A stretch of DNA of 64,000 bases from Rhodanobacteraceae bacterium (GCA_016717705.1 JADKFD010000010.1:1-64000); one strand, 5' to 3'; shown: positions 12,690 to 21,059, numbered from the stretch's first letter. The notes: generated from the letters alone by a model not told the origin. Numbers and translations: made by a program.

Positions 12690-12728
12690 AGCGCAAGTAT
12701 TCAAGTAATCGCGCAAATACACAAGTAT
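12690..12728 (-). promoter_or_regulatory. Candidate promoter and operator of the ArsR-rhodanese operon, near-leaderless
   Basis: Reading the minus strand toward the ATG at 12689: TTGTGT, 17 bases, AATACT, then TGCGCT and ATG. If these are the -35 and -10 boxes, the transcript starts at or within a few bases of the start codon. On the plus strand the same stretch contains three copies of CAAGTA(T/A) (12694, 12702, 12722), a plausible operator overlapping the promoter for an autoregulating repressor. Boxes were recognised by eye; no alignment supports them. Confidence 0.4.
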
Positions 12729-12852
12729 GAGCTGATCCTCGATCCATCGGCAGGAGCGCCTGGGCGCGACCGCCGCAGCACACCTAACGGGCGTCTGCAG
12801 GAGTCCCGGTCGCCCCTGGCGGTGCGCTTGTTCGCGCATCGAACGCTTGGAA

Positions 12853-12926
12853 GTAGGTCATGTTGCCCAAAGGGCTACGTGACACGTGCCTCATTGTCAC
12901 GTAGCCCTTTGGGCAACATGACCTAC
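12853..12926. repeat. GTAG-REP long palindrome, copy 1
   Basis: Left half begins GTAGGTCATGTTGCCC, loop AAA, GGGCTACGTGAC; the right half is its exact reverse complement (31 bases), ending at CTAC. Each half can fold alone (GTCATGT with ACGTGAC, then GCCC with GGGC). It lies upstream of the ArsR-rhodanese operon. The rest of the 306-base gap 12690-12995 holds the operon promoter and the palindrome at 12948. Confidence 0.85.
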
Positions 12927-12947
12927 GAATCAATGGCGTACGCTTTG

Positions 12948-12977
12948 TTCGGTGAGCGCCCGCGGGCGCTCACCGAA
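12948..12977. repeat. Perfect 30-base palindrome
   Basis: TTCGGTGAGCGCC, then CGCG, then the exact reverse complement GGCGCTCACCGAA. It lies just past the stop of the glutamine amidotransferase gene (12996, minus strand), where a terminator would be expected, but no T-run follows on either strand. The GGTGAGCGCC/GGCGCTCACC core resembles the GCTCACCGGCGC arms of the repeat at 18911-19003. It is either a Rho-dependent/attenuating hairpin or another REP-like element. Confidence 0.6.
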
Positions 12978-12995
12978 TTCCCGACGACCGCACGC

Positions 12996-13811
12996 TCACG
13001 CCACGCCCGCCAGTTCGCTGGACAGCTTGCCGGCGCCGCACTGCGCCACCAGCAGCTCACCCTCCTCAAGCGGCCGCCACGGGTCATCACTGAGCGGGAC
13101 ACTGGCCACCAGCAACTGCGAGCCCTGGGCCAGCGGCGTTGCGATCTGCAGGCCAGCGGCGTCTAGGTCCTGCGCGCAGGATCGGCACAGCACCCAGAGC
13201 CCGGGTGGGCGCACGCCGCCGTCGGACTGGGTGCGCTTGTGTGCGTGGGCGAACAGGGCGTCGCCGTCGGCGTAGATGAAGTTGGCGGGACCCAGTTCGC
13301 GCATCTGGCGGGCAAACGCCGCAACCACCTGGCGACGTTGATCGATGGCGGGTGGGCGGGTGCCATTGCGCCAAAGCGGTCGCAGACCTGCCAGCAACAC
13401 GCAGAACGCCAGTTCTGAATCGGTCTCCCCGACTGGGCTGAACTCAGCGGTTGCAGCGAGTTGCTCCAGCGCGGCCCGGTCGAGATGGCCATTGTGGGCG
13501 AACACATGCATCGCGCCGCCCAGTTCACGCATGAACGGCTGGCAGTTGCGCACAGCCATTGCGCCTTGCGTGGCGCGGCGGATATGGCTCAGCAGCAAGG
13601 TCGTGTTTACCGGATGCTGCTCGATGAACTGCAGGCAGGCGCTGTTGCGCGCTACCGCCGCTTCCTTGACCAGGCGGACGTCGCCATCGACATAGTGCGC
13701 GATGCCCCAGCCCTCGGCATTGCGGGTGTCGTCGCTGTGGCTGGCAAATTCCTGCAGCGCGAAATGCAGCAAGGCGGGGTGCTCACCGCAGAAGGCAAAC
13801 AGTTCGCACAT
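12996..13811 (-). CDS. Class II glutamine amidotransferase (YafJ-like)
   Basis: A 271-residue Ntn-hydrolase. The start at 13811 gives MCELFAF, placing the nucleophilic cysteine at position 2 as the family requires after Met removal. Other markers are EGWGIAHYVDGDVRLVKEA, LLSHIRRATQG, the oxyanion/His region MHVFAHNGHLD, and the glutamine-site loop ETDSELAFCVLL. There is no fused synthetase domain, so it is a stand-alone GATase-2 protein of the YafJ/EgtC-like type; the acceptor substrate is unknown. It is transcribed divergently from the pentaheme cytochrome. Confidence 0.88.
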   Translation of the reverse strand: MCELFAFCGEHPALLHFALQEFASHSDDTRNAEGWGIAHYVDGDVRLVKEAAVARNSACLQFIEQHPVNTTLLLSHIRRATQGAMAVRNCQPFMRELGGAMHVFAHNGHLDRAALEQLAATAEFSPVGETDSELAFCVLLAGLRPLWRNGTRPPAIDQRRQVVAAFARQMRELGPANFIYADGDALFAHAHKRTQSDGGVRPPGLWVLCRSCAQDLDAAGLQIATPLAQGSQLLVASVPLSDDPWRPLEEGELLVAQCGAGKLSSELAGVA

Positions 13812-13880
13812 CACACAATCTCCCTCTATCGGTTCCGCGATAGCGGCGGCAACGTTCATCGCGTCTGATGGCCCTGGAAT

Positions 13881-13929
13881 TTGATCCAGGTCAACTGTCA
13901 CCTCGGTCGATCGGCGTAGCATATCAGTA
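13881..13929 (+). promoter_or_regulatory. FNR/CRP-type box and promoter upstream of the pentaheme cytochrome
   Basis: TTGATCCAGGTCAA at 13881-13894 matches the FNR-type palindrome TTGAT-N4-ATCAA with one mismatch. A -10-like TAGCAT lies at 13917-13922, putting the box centre near -41.5 of a start at about 13929, the usual position for FNR-type activation. An identical 14-mer with the same spacing precedes the OTR operon at 30003. Confidence 0.6.
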
Positions 13930-13953
13930 ATAGCTAATATAGTGGATTTCGTC

Positions 13954-15711
13954 ATGAACGCGCCTCAGCTTTCGGGCCAACGTCGGCGCCTTGGCCGGCT
14001 GTGCTTGCTGGCGTGCGCCCTGATGCTGGTGGCCGCGCAAGGCCTCGCCCAGGTCGCGCCAGTGCGCGGCGTGGTCACTGACGGCGGCAGTGGTGCAGTG
14101 ATCGTCGGCGCCCGTGTGCATATCCGTGCATCGCCGGATACGGTCGTCGTACTGACGGGTGCTGACGGCCGCTTCGAACTGCCGATCAGCCAAGGTTCCG
14201 GCAGCAGTTTCCAGGTCTCGGCGGCCGTTCCCTATGCCGCCGACGCCGCGACCAACTTCGAGACCAACGCGGTGTCGGCGTCACCGGGTGCCGAAGTGAC
14301 GATCGTGCTGCGGCGGATTCCGACGGCGCAGAACACGACGTACCAGCCGATCGTTGCGGCTCCGCCGAGTGGCTGCGGTGTGTGTCATACCGAGCAATAT
14401 GCGCAGTGGCAAAGCAGCAACCATGCGCATGCGGCCGGCAATGCGTGGGTGCGCGATCTGTATTCGGGCGATGGCACCGGCGCTGCCACCGGCCCCAGTG
14501 GCGACGGCTATGTGTTCCTGGAAAATCACGCGCCGCCGGCGACCGGATTCTGCGCCACTTGCCATGCCGCCAACGAACGCCCTGCAGACCCTGCATCGCT
14601 GCGTTTCAATGACGTTGCCAGCGCGCCGGGTCTGGAGGGGGTTACCTGCACCACCTGCCACCAGCTGCATGAGGTCAACGACAATGTCGAGGCGATCCAT
14701 CTGCTCGGCAATGCCGAGTTCTCGTTCCCGGCGTCGACCACCGGTGGCGGCGCCAGCCTGACGCATCAGCACGTCTGGGGACCGCTCGACGACGTGGTGT
14801 TTCCGCAGATGCGGCCTGCCTACGCGCCGGTCTTCGCGATCTCGCGCCTTTGCGCCAGTTGCCATCAGTACCAGAATCCGACCACCGGAGCGCCGGGTCA
14901 GGAGACCTACTCCGAGTGGTTGACCTCGCCCGCGGCCAGCGCCAACCAGCATTGCCAGGACTGCCACATGCCGATGGCGACGACGCCGGGGCGGTTGGCC
15001 AGCGTGGGCCAGGCCCCGGTGCGACCGGGATCGCAACGTCACGACCACAGTTTCCCGGGCGTCTATTCCGGGCGACTGCAGAACCCGGTGGAGCTTGGCC
15101 TGACGGCGCAGGTGACGGCCGGTCGAGTCGAGGTCGACACGAGCGTGCTGAATCGCGTGCTCGGCCACAATTTCCCCACGGGCGTCGATGTGCGCAATGC
15201 CTTCCTGCTGGTGCAGGCCTCGCTGCAGGGACAACTCCTGGAGCAGACTACGGGCGACCGACTGCCGTTCTGGGTGGACGATGCTGTCGCCGGCCAGCAG
15301 CCCGGCGACTATTCCGGATACGCCGGGCGCGGCTATGCCAAGGTCCTGCAAGGACGTATCGATGGACAAGGCGAACTGCAAAAGCCGGTGCCGTTCATCG
15401 ACGCCGAATCCGTTTTCAGCAACACCACGATCGCACCGGGGGCCACCGATCACGCCCAGTTCGCGTTCGCGCTGCCGAGCTCGGCGCAGGTCGGGCAAAC
15501 CATCGAAGTCCGGGCCTGGGTCTACTACCGCCGCGCATGGCGGTCGATCGCGGTGACCAAGAACTGGGTCGTGAACAACGACGGCGAGCCGTGGGAGCGC
15601 CTGGTGGCGCAATCCACCGTGAATCGGGTGCTGGATGCGACGATGCTCGACAAACTGATGGCGGATGGCTTCGAGGGCGGCGCAATCGGGGTCCCCGCGC
15701 AGGGGGAATGA
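13954..15711 (+). CDS. Secreted pentaheme c-type cytochrome with N-terminal carboxypeptidase-regulatory-like domain
   Basis: A 585-residue exported protein. After a signal peptide (RLCLLACALMLVAAQGLAQ) comes a small beta domain like the carboxypeptidase regulatory domain (VRGVVTDGGSGAVIVGARVH, about residues 28-110). Five CxxCH haem motifs follow: CGVCH (141), CATCH (200), CTTCH (232), CASCH (300) and CQDCH (334). The C-terminal about 230 residues are haem-free and beta-rich. The spacing resembles cytochrome c554/NrfA-like multihaem proteins, but the substrate is unknown. The end (KLMADGFEGG) resembles the GFE tails of other secreted proteins here. An FNR-like box upstream suggests low-oxygen expression. 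I start at ATG 13954; a GTG at 13942 is possible. It is either an electron-transfer cytochrome or a reductase of a nitrogen or sulfur oxyanion. Confidence 0.85.
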   Translation: MNAPQLSGQRRRLGRLCLLACALMLVAAQGLAQVAPVRGVVTDGGSGAVIVGARVHIRASPDTVVVLTGADGRFELPISQGSGSSFQVSAAVPYAADAATNFETNAVSASPGAEVTIVLRRIPTAQNTTYQPIVAAPPSGCGVCHTEQYAQWQSSNHAHAAGNAWVRDLYSGDGTGAATGPSGDGYVFLENHAPPATGFCATCHAANERPADPASLRFNDVASAPGLEGVTCTTCHQLHEVNDNVEAIHLLGNAEFSFPASTTGGGASLTHQHVWGPLDDVVFPQMRPAYAPVFAISRLCASCHQYQNPTTGAPGQETYSEWLTSPAASANQHCQDCHMPMATTPGRLASVGQAPVRPGSQRHDHSFPGVYSGRLQNPVELGLTAQVTAGRVEVDTSVLNRVLGHNFPTGVDVRNAFLLVQASLQGQLLEQTTGDRLPFWVDDAVAGQQPGDYSGYAGRGYAKVLQGRIDGQGELQKPVPFIDAESVFSNTTIAPGATDHAQFAFALPSSAQVGQTIEVRAWVYYRRAWRSIAVTKNWVVNNDGEPWERLVAQSTVNRVLDATMLDKLMADGFEGGAIGVPAQGE

Positions 15712-15723
15712 ATTACGGCGAGT

Positions 15724-16545
15724 CTATGGGTCCCTGATACGCTCGATCAGTGCAGCAAGACTGGCCCGCGAGACTTCGCCGCTGTGGCGTTCGAGGACGC
15801 GACCGTCGGCGGCGACGATCAGTGTGGTCGGGGAGCCACGCACGCGCAGCGCATTGCCTACGGTCGACTCCGGATCCAGCGCCAACAGGGCCGGCGGGAT
15901 CGACCACTGATGGCCCGTGGCCTCGACTGTAGCCTGATCCTCGCCCTGGTTGAGCAACACGAAACGCACATCCGGGTAGCGCTGCGCGCCGTCGACCAGA
16001 ACCGGCATCTCGCGCCGGCACGGGGGACACCAGCTGGCCCAGAGGTTGATCACGCTCGGGCGACCATCGTGCAGCGCAAGCGGCTCGCCGGCGACGCTTC
16101 GCAGCTGCATTTCCGGCAGCCGCAGCTCGGACGTGTGAAACAGGGCGCCCGCGGCCAGGGATGCCATCGCGCCGACGGCAGCGGCGGCCATGGCTGAGCG
16201 CAGCAGCGGTCGCCGCAGCGGTGCTTGCCGCCAGCCCAGCAGCGCCGCGCCCAACGCAATCGCTGCAATGCCAGCCGGCCACCACCAGCCGCCATCGCGG
16301 ATATTGATGACTGTCCATGGCGACTCGAGATAGTCGCGCCAGTAGAGCCCGACAAAGCCGATGCGCGCACCGAGCATGCCCAGGCCGGCCAGCACCAGCG
16401 GCGTGTCATTGTCGGCCGATTGCGCTGGATCCACTGCAAGTTGCCGGCGCCACACCATGGTGGCTACCGCCAGCGTCAGCAGCGACAGCCAGAGTCCGGG
16501 GGGCAACATCAATGGGCCCAACGTCAGTGGCGGCAGATTGGACAT
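15724..16545 (-). CDS. Thioredoxin-like (TlpA-type) protein with N-terminal Lgt-like membrane domain
   Basis: 273 residues. The N-terminal about 130 residues form several transmembrane helices whose sequence (GARIGFVGLYWRDYLESPW, INIRDGGWWWPAG) resembles prolipoprotein diacylglyceryl transferase, though I cannot confirm its catalytic residues. The C-terminal half is a periplasmic thioredoxin fold with active site WASWCPPCRRE (about 171-181) and the cis-Pro loop VRGSPTTLIV. Such proteins supply or relay thiol reductant in the periplasm, and here it could serve cytochrome c maturation or Sox chemistry, because no soxVW pair is visible. It is convergent with the pentaheme cytochrome, whose stop is 12 bases away. 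The start at 16545 follows the hydrophobic N-terminus; an upstream in-frame ATG at 16593 is less likely. Confidence 0.82.
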   Translation of the reverse strand: MSNLPPLTLGPLMLPPGLWLSLLTLAVATMVWRRQLAVDPAQSADNDTPLVLAGLGMLGARIGFVGLYWRDYLESPWTVINIRDGGWWWPAGIAAIALGAALLGWRQAPLRRPLLRSAMAAAAVGAMASLAAGALFHTSELRLPEMQLRSVAGEPLALHDGRPSVINLWASWCPPCRREMPVLVDGAQRYPDVRFVLLNQGEDQATVEATGHQWSIPPALLALDPESTVGNALRVRGSPTTLIVAADGRVLERHSGEVSRASLAALIERIRDP

Positions 16546-16887
16546 CGATGCGATAGAACCCTGGGTCAGTGGGGGGCACCATGGTGCGCACAATTCTGCT
16601 GGACTTGCATGGTGATGTGTTAGTCGCGCCTAATTGAGGTGTAACTAATGCGACGATCTGGCGTAGACCTGCGTCCGGCTCGCTGCGCAGAAAGTCCTGC
16701 AAGTGTCTGTATCAATTGATGATCTTCCCCATCTGGAGGGGGCGCACAGCGCATCCGCTCTGCTGCAGCGCAATATTGACAGCGCGTGCCACTCCCTGAA
16801 CACTCCGCACTGCATACGGGGGGCGGTATCCGCCGCATGGTCTTGGTAGTGTGATCAACCGTCCGCAAGCTGATCCGGGAGGGATCG
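16546..16887. other. Intergenic region before the first YeeE/YedE pair
   Basis: 342 bases with no convincing gene between the divergent thioredoxin and YeeE genes. It contains a TCAATTGA palindrome near 16709 and a -35-like TTGACA near 16775, but I could not pair the latter with a good -10. It presumably holds promoters for both flanking genes. No REP element is seen here. Confidence 0.4.
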
Positions 16888-17406
16888 ATGAATACGGATC
16901 CAAAGCCACTTTGGAAACCACATGCTGCGGGCGCATTGCTCGGTCTGGGCCTGCTGCTTACTTTTGTGTTGACTGGCCATGGGCTCGGTGGTAGCGGTTT
17001 CACCACCGCCTTGTCGGCCACCGGTGCTGACCTGGTCGCACCCGGCATGACGGCCGGCAATGCTTATCTTGGCCCAATGGTCGCCGACGGCAGCAACCCG
17101 CTCGACGCCTGGATTACCTGGCAGGTGATCGGCGTGGCCATCGGCGCGCTGCTTGGGGCGGTCTCGGCACGGCGTTTTCGCTTCAACGTCGATGGGCCGA
17201 CACGGCTGAAGAACCCCGGACGCCTGGCCATGGCGCTGCTGGGCGGAATCATCGCCGGCTTCGGTGCGCGCGTTTCGCTCGGCTGCACCAGTGGGCTAGG
17301 TCTGTCGGGTGCCGCAACGCTGGCAACGGCAGGCTTTCTCTTCCTCGGTGGCTTTTTTGTTTCTGGCGCGATTTTCGGTCTGCTGACGCGGAGGCTATGG
17401 GCATGA
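16888..17406 (+). CDS. YeeE/YedE-family membrane protein, first half of pair 1
   Basis: 172 residues, about four to five transmembrane segments. YeeE/YedE proteins transport thiosulfate or related sulfur compounds; in the characterised YeeE, conserved cysteines along the pore are essential. The family cysteine motif is VSLGCTSGLGLSG (Cys about residue 132). Single YeeE proteins are about twice this length, so this half probably works with the next gene, which overlaps it by 10 bases. A GGAGGG Shine-Dalgarno precedes the start. It probably imports or exports sulfane sulfur or thiosulfate, inferred from family and neighbourhood. Confidence 0.85.
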   Translation: MNTDPKPLWKPHAAGALLGLGLLLTFVLTGHGLGGSGFTTALSATGADLVAPGMTAGNAYLGPMVADGSNPLDAWITWQVIGVAIGALLGAVSARRFRFNVDGPTRLKNPGRLAMALLGGIIAGFGARVSLGCTSGLGLSGAATLATAGFLFLGGFFVSGAIFGLLTRRLWA

Positions 17407-17987
17407 CATTCCCTCTGGGTTTCAACGGCGCGCTCTCCGGTCTGCTATGCGGGCTGATCTTCGGCTTCGCGCTCGAACGCGCCGGCTTCGCCAGCGCCTG
17501 CAAGTTGACCGCGCAGTTGCGCTTCAAGGACTGGGCGGTGTTCAACGTGATGTTCACCGCCATCCTGGTGGCCGCCTTCGGCATGTACATCCTGGAACTG
17601 GCCGGGCTGCTGTCGAAAGACGCGGTCTATGTGCCGACGACTTATCTGTGGGCGACCTTGCTCGGCGGAGTCGGTGTGGGTGCCGGCATGGCGATCGGCG
17701 GCTATTGCCCGGGTACTTCGGTGGTCGGCTTCATGTCCGGCAAACTCGACGGTCTGGTGTTCTTCGTCGGCATCATCATCGGCACCTGGGTGTTTGCCGG
17801 GGCCTACGACTGGCTGCTGCCCATGCTGGAAGCTGCGCCCGGGCCGGAAGCGCAGACCCTGTCGCAACTGCTGCATGTTCCCGACATGGTTGTACTGCTG
17901 GCGCTGACTGCGGTGGCTGCCGTGGTCGGTTGGTTCACCGCGCGCACGCCCGCCGCCAGTTGCCCTGTACCCGGAGAGTCGTCATGA
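17397..17987 (+). CDS. YeeE/YedE-family membrane protein, second half of pair 1
   Basis: 196 residues with about five transmembrane helices and the second family cysteine motif in MAIGGYCPGTSVVG (Cys about 104). A long hydrophobic segment (LDGLVFFVGIIIGTWVFAGA) follows, and a C-terminal helix ends in a Cys-containing tail. It overlaps the preceding half-transporter by 10 bases and its stop overlaps the start of the following lipoprotein gene (ATGA at 17984-17987), so the three genes form one translational unit. Function as for the partner: sulfur-compound transport. Confidence 0.85.
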   Translation: MGMTFPLGFNGALSGLLCGLIFGFALERAGFASACKLTAQLRFKDWAVFNVMFTAILVAAFGMYILELAGLLSKDAVYVPTTYLWATLLGGVGVGAGMAIGGYCPGTSVVGFMSGKLDGLVFFVGIIIGTWVFAGAYDWLLPMLEAAPGPEAQTLSQLLHVPDMVVLLALTAVAAVVGWFTARTPAASCPVPGESS

Positions 17988-18247
17988 AAACTCGTTCCAT
18001 TGCATCACGTGCCCGCTCGCTCAGCGAGCGTTTGTCGGCCCTGCTGGTGGTGTCGTCGCTCACCTTGGTCACCGCTGCATGCGGACAGCCCGACAACGCC
18101 AGGACCGAGCCGGCGCCAAGCACTTCCACGGCGCCATCGACTGCCGCGGTGCCGCCGGCGCCAGCGGCAGAGCCGGCGGCCAGTGCCACGCCGGACAATC
18201 CGTGCGCGCCGCAAGCGAAGAAGAAGCCGAAGAACCCCTGCGAGTAA
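17984..18247 (+). CDS. Small Ala/Pro-rich lipoprotein
   Basis: 87 residues. The signal segment LLVVSSLTLVTAACGQP ends in a lipobox (TAAC). A low-complexity Ala/Pro/Thr/Ser linker follows, then a C-terminal part with two cysteines (NPCAPQAKKKPKNPCE). No known domain. Coupling by start/stop overlap to the YeeE/YedE pair suggests it assists that transporter at the periplasmic face, but this is inference. Confidence 0.65.
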   Translation: MKTRSIASRARSLSERLSALLVVSSLTLVTAACGQPDNARTEPAPSTSTAPSTAAVPPAPAAEPAASATPDNPCAPQAKKKPKNPCE

Positions 18248-18251
18248 GCGC

Positions 18252-19086
18252 ATGTCCAGCAGCATCGCCATGCCGAGCCTGTGCTACCGCGACCTTCCCG
18301 CGCTCAAGCGGGCGGGCGCGGAGCTGCTCGATGTCATGGAGGCGCTGCAGGCACGCGGTCGCAATGTGGTGACCGAGCTGCGGCCGGCGGACTGTGCGAT
18401 GCAGCAGTGGGATCACTATCCGGCCGACGATGCCTTCTGATCCGGTCAGCGGCTATCGCTGGTACTACCACGCCCATCCGGGTCCGAAGGCCGACACCGA
18501 ACACGGACATTTCCACGTCTTTGCCGCGGCCTCGACGCTGGCCAATGCCGGCCGCTACACGCATCTGATCGGGTTGTCGGTGTCGGCAGATGGAATGCCG
18601 CAACGCGCTTTCACCAGCAACCGCTGGGTGACCAACGAGGTCTATGCGCCGGCGGGGACGGTGCTGCGCAAGCTGCAGCACTTTGCCCTGCGCACGCCGT
18701 CCGAACTGGCGCTGGTGCATCGCTGGCTGGCTGCCGTCATTGCGCTGTTCCGTCCGCAGATCACTGCGGTACTGGTTGCGCGTGACCAGCGCCTGGAGAG
18801 TGCGCAAGCGATGCGGCCGAATGTCTTCGAGGACCGGCGCACCATGCTGCTGTCGCAGTGCCGGCTGGATCTGACGCAGCAGATGGCCTGGTTGGATCGA
18901 GTCACTGACAGTAGGCCGCGTGTGCGCGGCTCCATCGCGCTCACCGGCGCTGTGCCAGCTACCTCAGGCGCCGGTGAGCGGCTGCGCGGCACACGCGGCC
19001 TGCATTCGTTGCCGACCGGGCGCCGCCCAGTTCGCGCCGTCGAAAATTTGCAGCGTTCCAATCGAAACATTTCGGGAGATATCTGA
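18252..19086 (+). CDS. DUF6969-like protein of unknown function, one frameshift
   Basis: The first part (MSSSIAMPSLCYRDLPALKR to HYPADDAF) ends at an early stop at 18440. The sequence continues directly in the next frame as DPVSGYRWYYHAHPGPKA, EHGHFHVFAAAS and GLSVSADGMPQRAFTSNRWV. Removing one T from TTCT near 18436 joins them into a single protein. The YYHAHP and EHGHFHVF histidine motifs suggest a metal site. I recall this pattern as a domain of unknown function (DUF6969), from memory only. The last about 60 residues are encoded by a palindromic repeat (18911-19003) and following sequence, so the native C-terminus was probably near LTQQMAWLDR. Its stop overlaps the start of the rhodanese gene. 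Confidence 0.65.
18911..19003. repeat. GTAG-headed palindromic repeat at the end of the DUF6969-like gene
   Basis: It begins GTAGGCCGCGTGTGCGCGGC and ends with its near reverse complement, CGGCACACGCGGCCTGC; inner arms are GCTCACCGGCGC and GCGCCGGTGAGC. The GTAG head and two-hairpin layout match the REP-type elements elsewhere in the window, but the arm sequence is a different family. It is read through as coding sequence by the preceding gene. Confidence 0.7.
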
Positions 19087-20054
19087 TGAATGGTCTGAGA
19101 ATCGCCTCGTTCTTGCTCGCGGCAAGCAGTGCCGCCGGCGCGGTCGAACTGCCCGGCCCGGTGGTGACGGCAGCCTGGGTCAATGAACACCGCGCTGATC
19201 TGGTCGTGCTCGACGTGCGCAGCGATCTGGCTGGCTTCGTCACTGCGCCGGAATACACCACCGACGCCAAGACCGGCGCCAAGGTGCTGGTCAGCGGCGG
19301 CGGTCACATCGCCGATGCGCGTCTGGTCGACTTCAACCTGACCCGCGTCAGCCGCATGGTCGGCGACAAGAAGATCGACAAGATGCTGCCCAGCGGCGAC
19401 GAGGTGCAGGCGCTGATGCGCAAGCTCGGCGTCGGCCAGGACGACGCGCTGGTGATCACCTCGCCCGGCGAGTCCGCGGACGAAGTCGACATGGCCGCGC
19501 GTCTTTACTGGACGCTGAAATCCTATGGCGAAACCGACATGGCAGTGCTGGATGGCGGCAACGCGGCCTGGCTGGCGGCGAATCTACCGGTCTCGACCAC
19601 CGCTGCGGCCGACATTGCGGCCGGCGACTGGACTGCGGCCGAGCTCAACAAGGCCTGGCTGGCCGAGATCGATGATGTGAAACCTGCCGGCACTGCGCCG
19701 TTGCTGATCGACGCACGCCCGGCGCCGCAATACCTGGGGGTGTATTACAAGAAGCCGGCGGTTGCGGCACCGGGCCACGTCGAGGGCGCATTGAACTACC
19801 CGACCGACCTGCAGACGCGCCAGACCGGCCTCGCCCAGATGTTCATGAGCGCGCCGCAGTACGCCAAAGTGATGACGGCGGTCGGGATTGCGCCCAAAGC
19901 CGGCGCGATCACCTACTGCAACACCGGGCACATGGCGGCGGGCGCCTGGTTCGTGCTCAGCGAAATCATGAAGATCGACGGCGTGCGCCTGTACGACGGC
20001 TCCATGCACGAATGGACCACGCTCGGGCGTCCGGTCGTCGGCGTCGGACTTTGA
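19086..20054 (+). CDS. Exported two-domain rhodanese (thiosulfate sulfurtransferase-like)
   Basis: 322 residues with an N-terminal signal peptide (ASFLLAASSAAGAVE). Two rhodanese domains: the first (VVLDVRSDLAGF) has SPGESADE where the catalytic loop should be and lacks cysteine; the second (LLIDARPAPQYLG) has the active loop ITYCNTGHMA with Cys about residue 278. This is the normal inactive-plus-active arrangement. It would transfer sulfane sulfur in the periplasm. It lies immediately before the sox genes and after the DUF6969-like gene, with a start/stop overlap. Good candidate for handling Sox-derived or thiosulfate sulfur. Confidence 0.87.
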   Translation: MNGLRIASFLLAASSAAGAVELPGPVVTAAWVNEHRADLVVLDVRSDLAGFVTAPEYTTDAKTGAKVLVSGGGHIADARLVDFNLTRVSRMVGDKKIDKMLPSGDEVQALMRKLGVGQDDALVITSPGESADEVDMAARLYWTLKSYGETDMAVLDGGNAAWLAANLPVSTTAAADIAAGDWTAAELNKAWLAEIDDVKPAGTAPLLIDARPAPQYLGVYYKKPAVAAPGHVEGALNYPTDLQTRQTGLAQMFMSAPQYAKVMTAVGIAPKAGAITYCNTGHMAAGAWFVLSEIMKIDGVRLYDGSMHEWTTLGRPVVGVGL

Positions 20055-20087
20055 TCGATGGCGTGCCTGCCCTCCAGCGCGGGTGAA

Positions 20088-21059
20088 TCAGTGTTGCGGC
20101 TGCGCCGCGGCATCGAGCACTTCTGCCTGCATTTCCAGGTAGACGCTGTAGGCGTTGCGCCGATTGGCGGCGTCGAAGGTCGGCAGGCTGGAAAAGCGCG
20201 ACCAGTCGGTCGCGGCATAGGCGCTTTCGAAGTCGGTGAGCTCCTCGACCGCAGCAGCCATGTGCGCGCGAAGGAAGCCCAGGTAGTCGGCTGTGGTGTT
20301 GAGGTCGGCCGCGATGTCGCAGGACATCGCGCCATGCCCGGGCACGATGCAGCGCGCACCGAGCGTGCGCATCGACTCGATGGCTGCGAGCCAGCCGCGC
20401 GTATTGCCATCGACCACAAAGGGCAGTCGGCCATTGAAATACAGATCGCCGGCGAACAGCACGGCGGTCGGCTCCACGTAGAGCATCAGATCGTCGGGCG
20501 CGTGGGCGAAGCCTGCGGAGATCAGTCGGAACTGCGTGCCGCCCATCGCGAAACTCAGCGTCTCGCCGGGGGCGAGCTCGATCCAGCGATCCGCGGCGAG
20601 CAAAGCGGTGTCTGCGTTCACCCATGGCGCCAGCGTCCGCCGGCGCTCGGCCAGGCGTTCGCGCGCCAGGTCCGATCCGAGATAGATCTGGCCCTCGCTG
20701 CGCGCCCAGATCTTTGCGCCGGCGGCCTTGAACACCTGCAGTCCGTAGACATGGTCGGCGTGGTAGTGACTGACGATCACCCGGCGCACCGGCTGATCGG
20801 TCACCAAGGCAATCGCAGCCAGCATCTGGCGCGCCAGTGCCGGCGTACCAAGCGCATCGAACACCAGCACCCCGCGGTCAGTGAGCACGAACCCGGCGTT
20901 GCTGGTGTAGCCCTGGTTGGCGGCACTCGCCTGGCCGGATTCGCCGCGAAAGTACCAGACCCGGTCGGCGACGGGTTCGGCGCGCAGAGCCGTTTCGGCA
21001 AACGCGTCTGCGCTGTGGACGATCAGCAAAGCAAAAACGAGACCGCGAATGGAGATCAT
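20088..21059 (-). CDS. Exported metallo-beta-lactamase-fold hydrolase (SoxH-like)
   Basis: 323 residues with a signal peptide (LVFALLIVHSADAFAETAL). The MBL metal motif HYHADH is at about residues 97-102 and further ligands are in FAHAPDD, FAGDLYFNG and VPGHGAMS. Proteins of this type occur in sox clusters (SoxH) and next to quinoprotein systems; the substrate is not established. It is on the opposite strand to, and convergent with, the upstream rhodanese gene, and divergent from soxC. Fold is certain; the SoxH-like label rests on context. Confidence 0.8.
   Translation of the reverse strand: MISIRGLVFALLIVHSADAFAETALRAEPVADRVWYFRGESGQASAANQGYTSNAGFVLTDRGVLVFDALGTPALARQMLAAIALVTDQPVRRVIVSHYHADHVYGLQVFKAAGAKIWARSEGQIYLGSDLARERLAERRRTLAPWVNADTALLAADRWIELAPGETLSFAMGGTQFRLISAGFAHAPDDLMLYVEPTAVLFAGDLYFNGRLPFVVDGNTRGWLAAIESMRTLGARCIVPGHGAMSCDIAADLNTTADYLGFLRAHMAAAVEELTDFESAYAATDWSRFSSLPTFDAANRRNAYSVYLEMQAEVLDAAAQPQH

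Noticed and set aside
12948..12977. Rho-independent terminator for the glutamine amidotransferase
   Set aside because: The 30-base palindrome is perfect but no T-run follows on either strand, so it is listed only as a palindrome.
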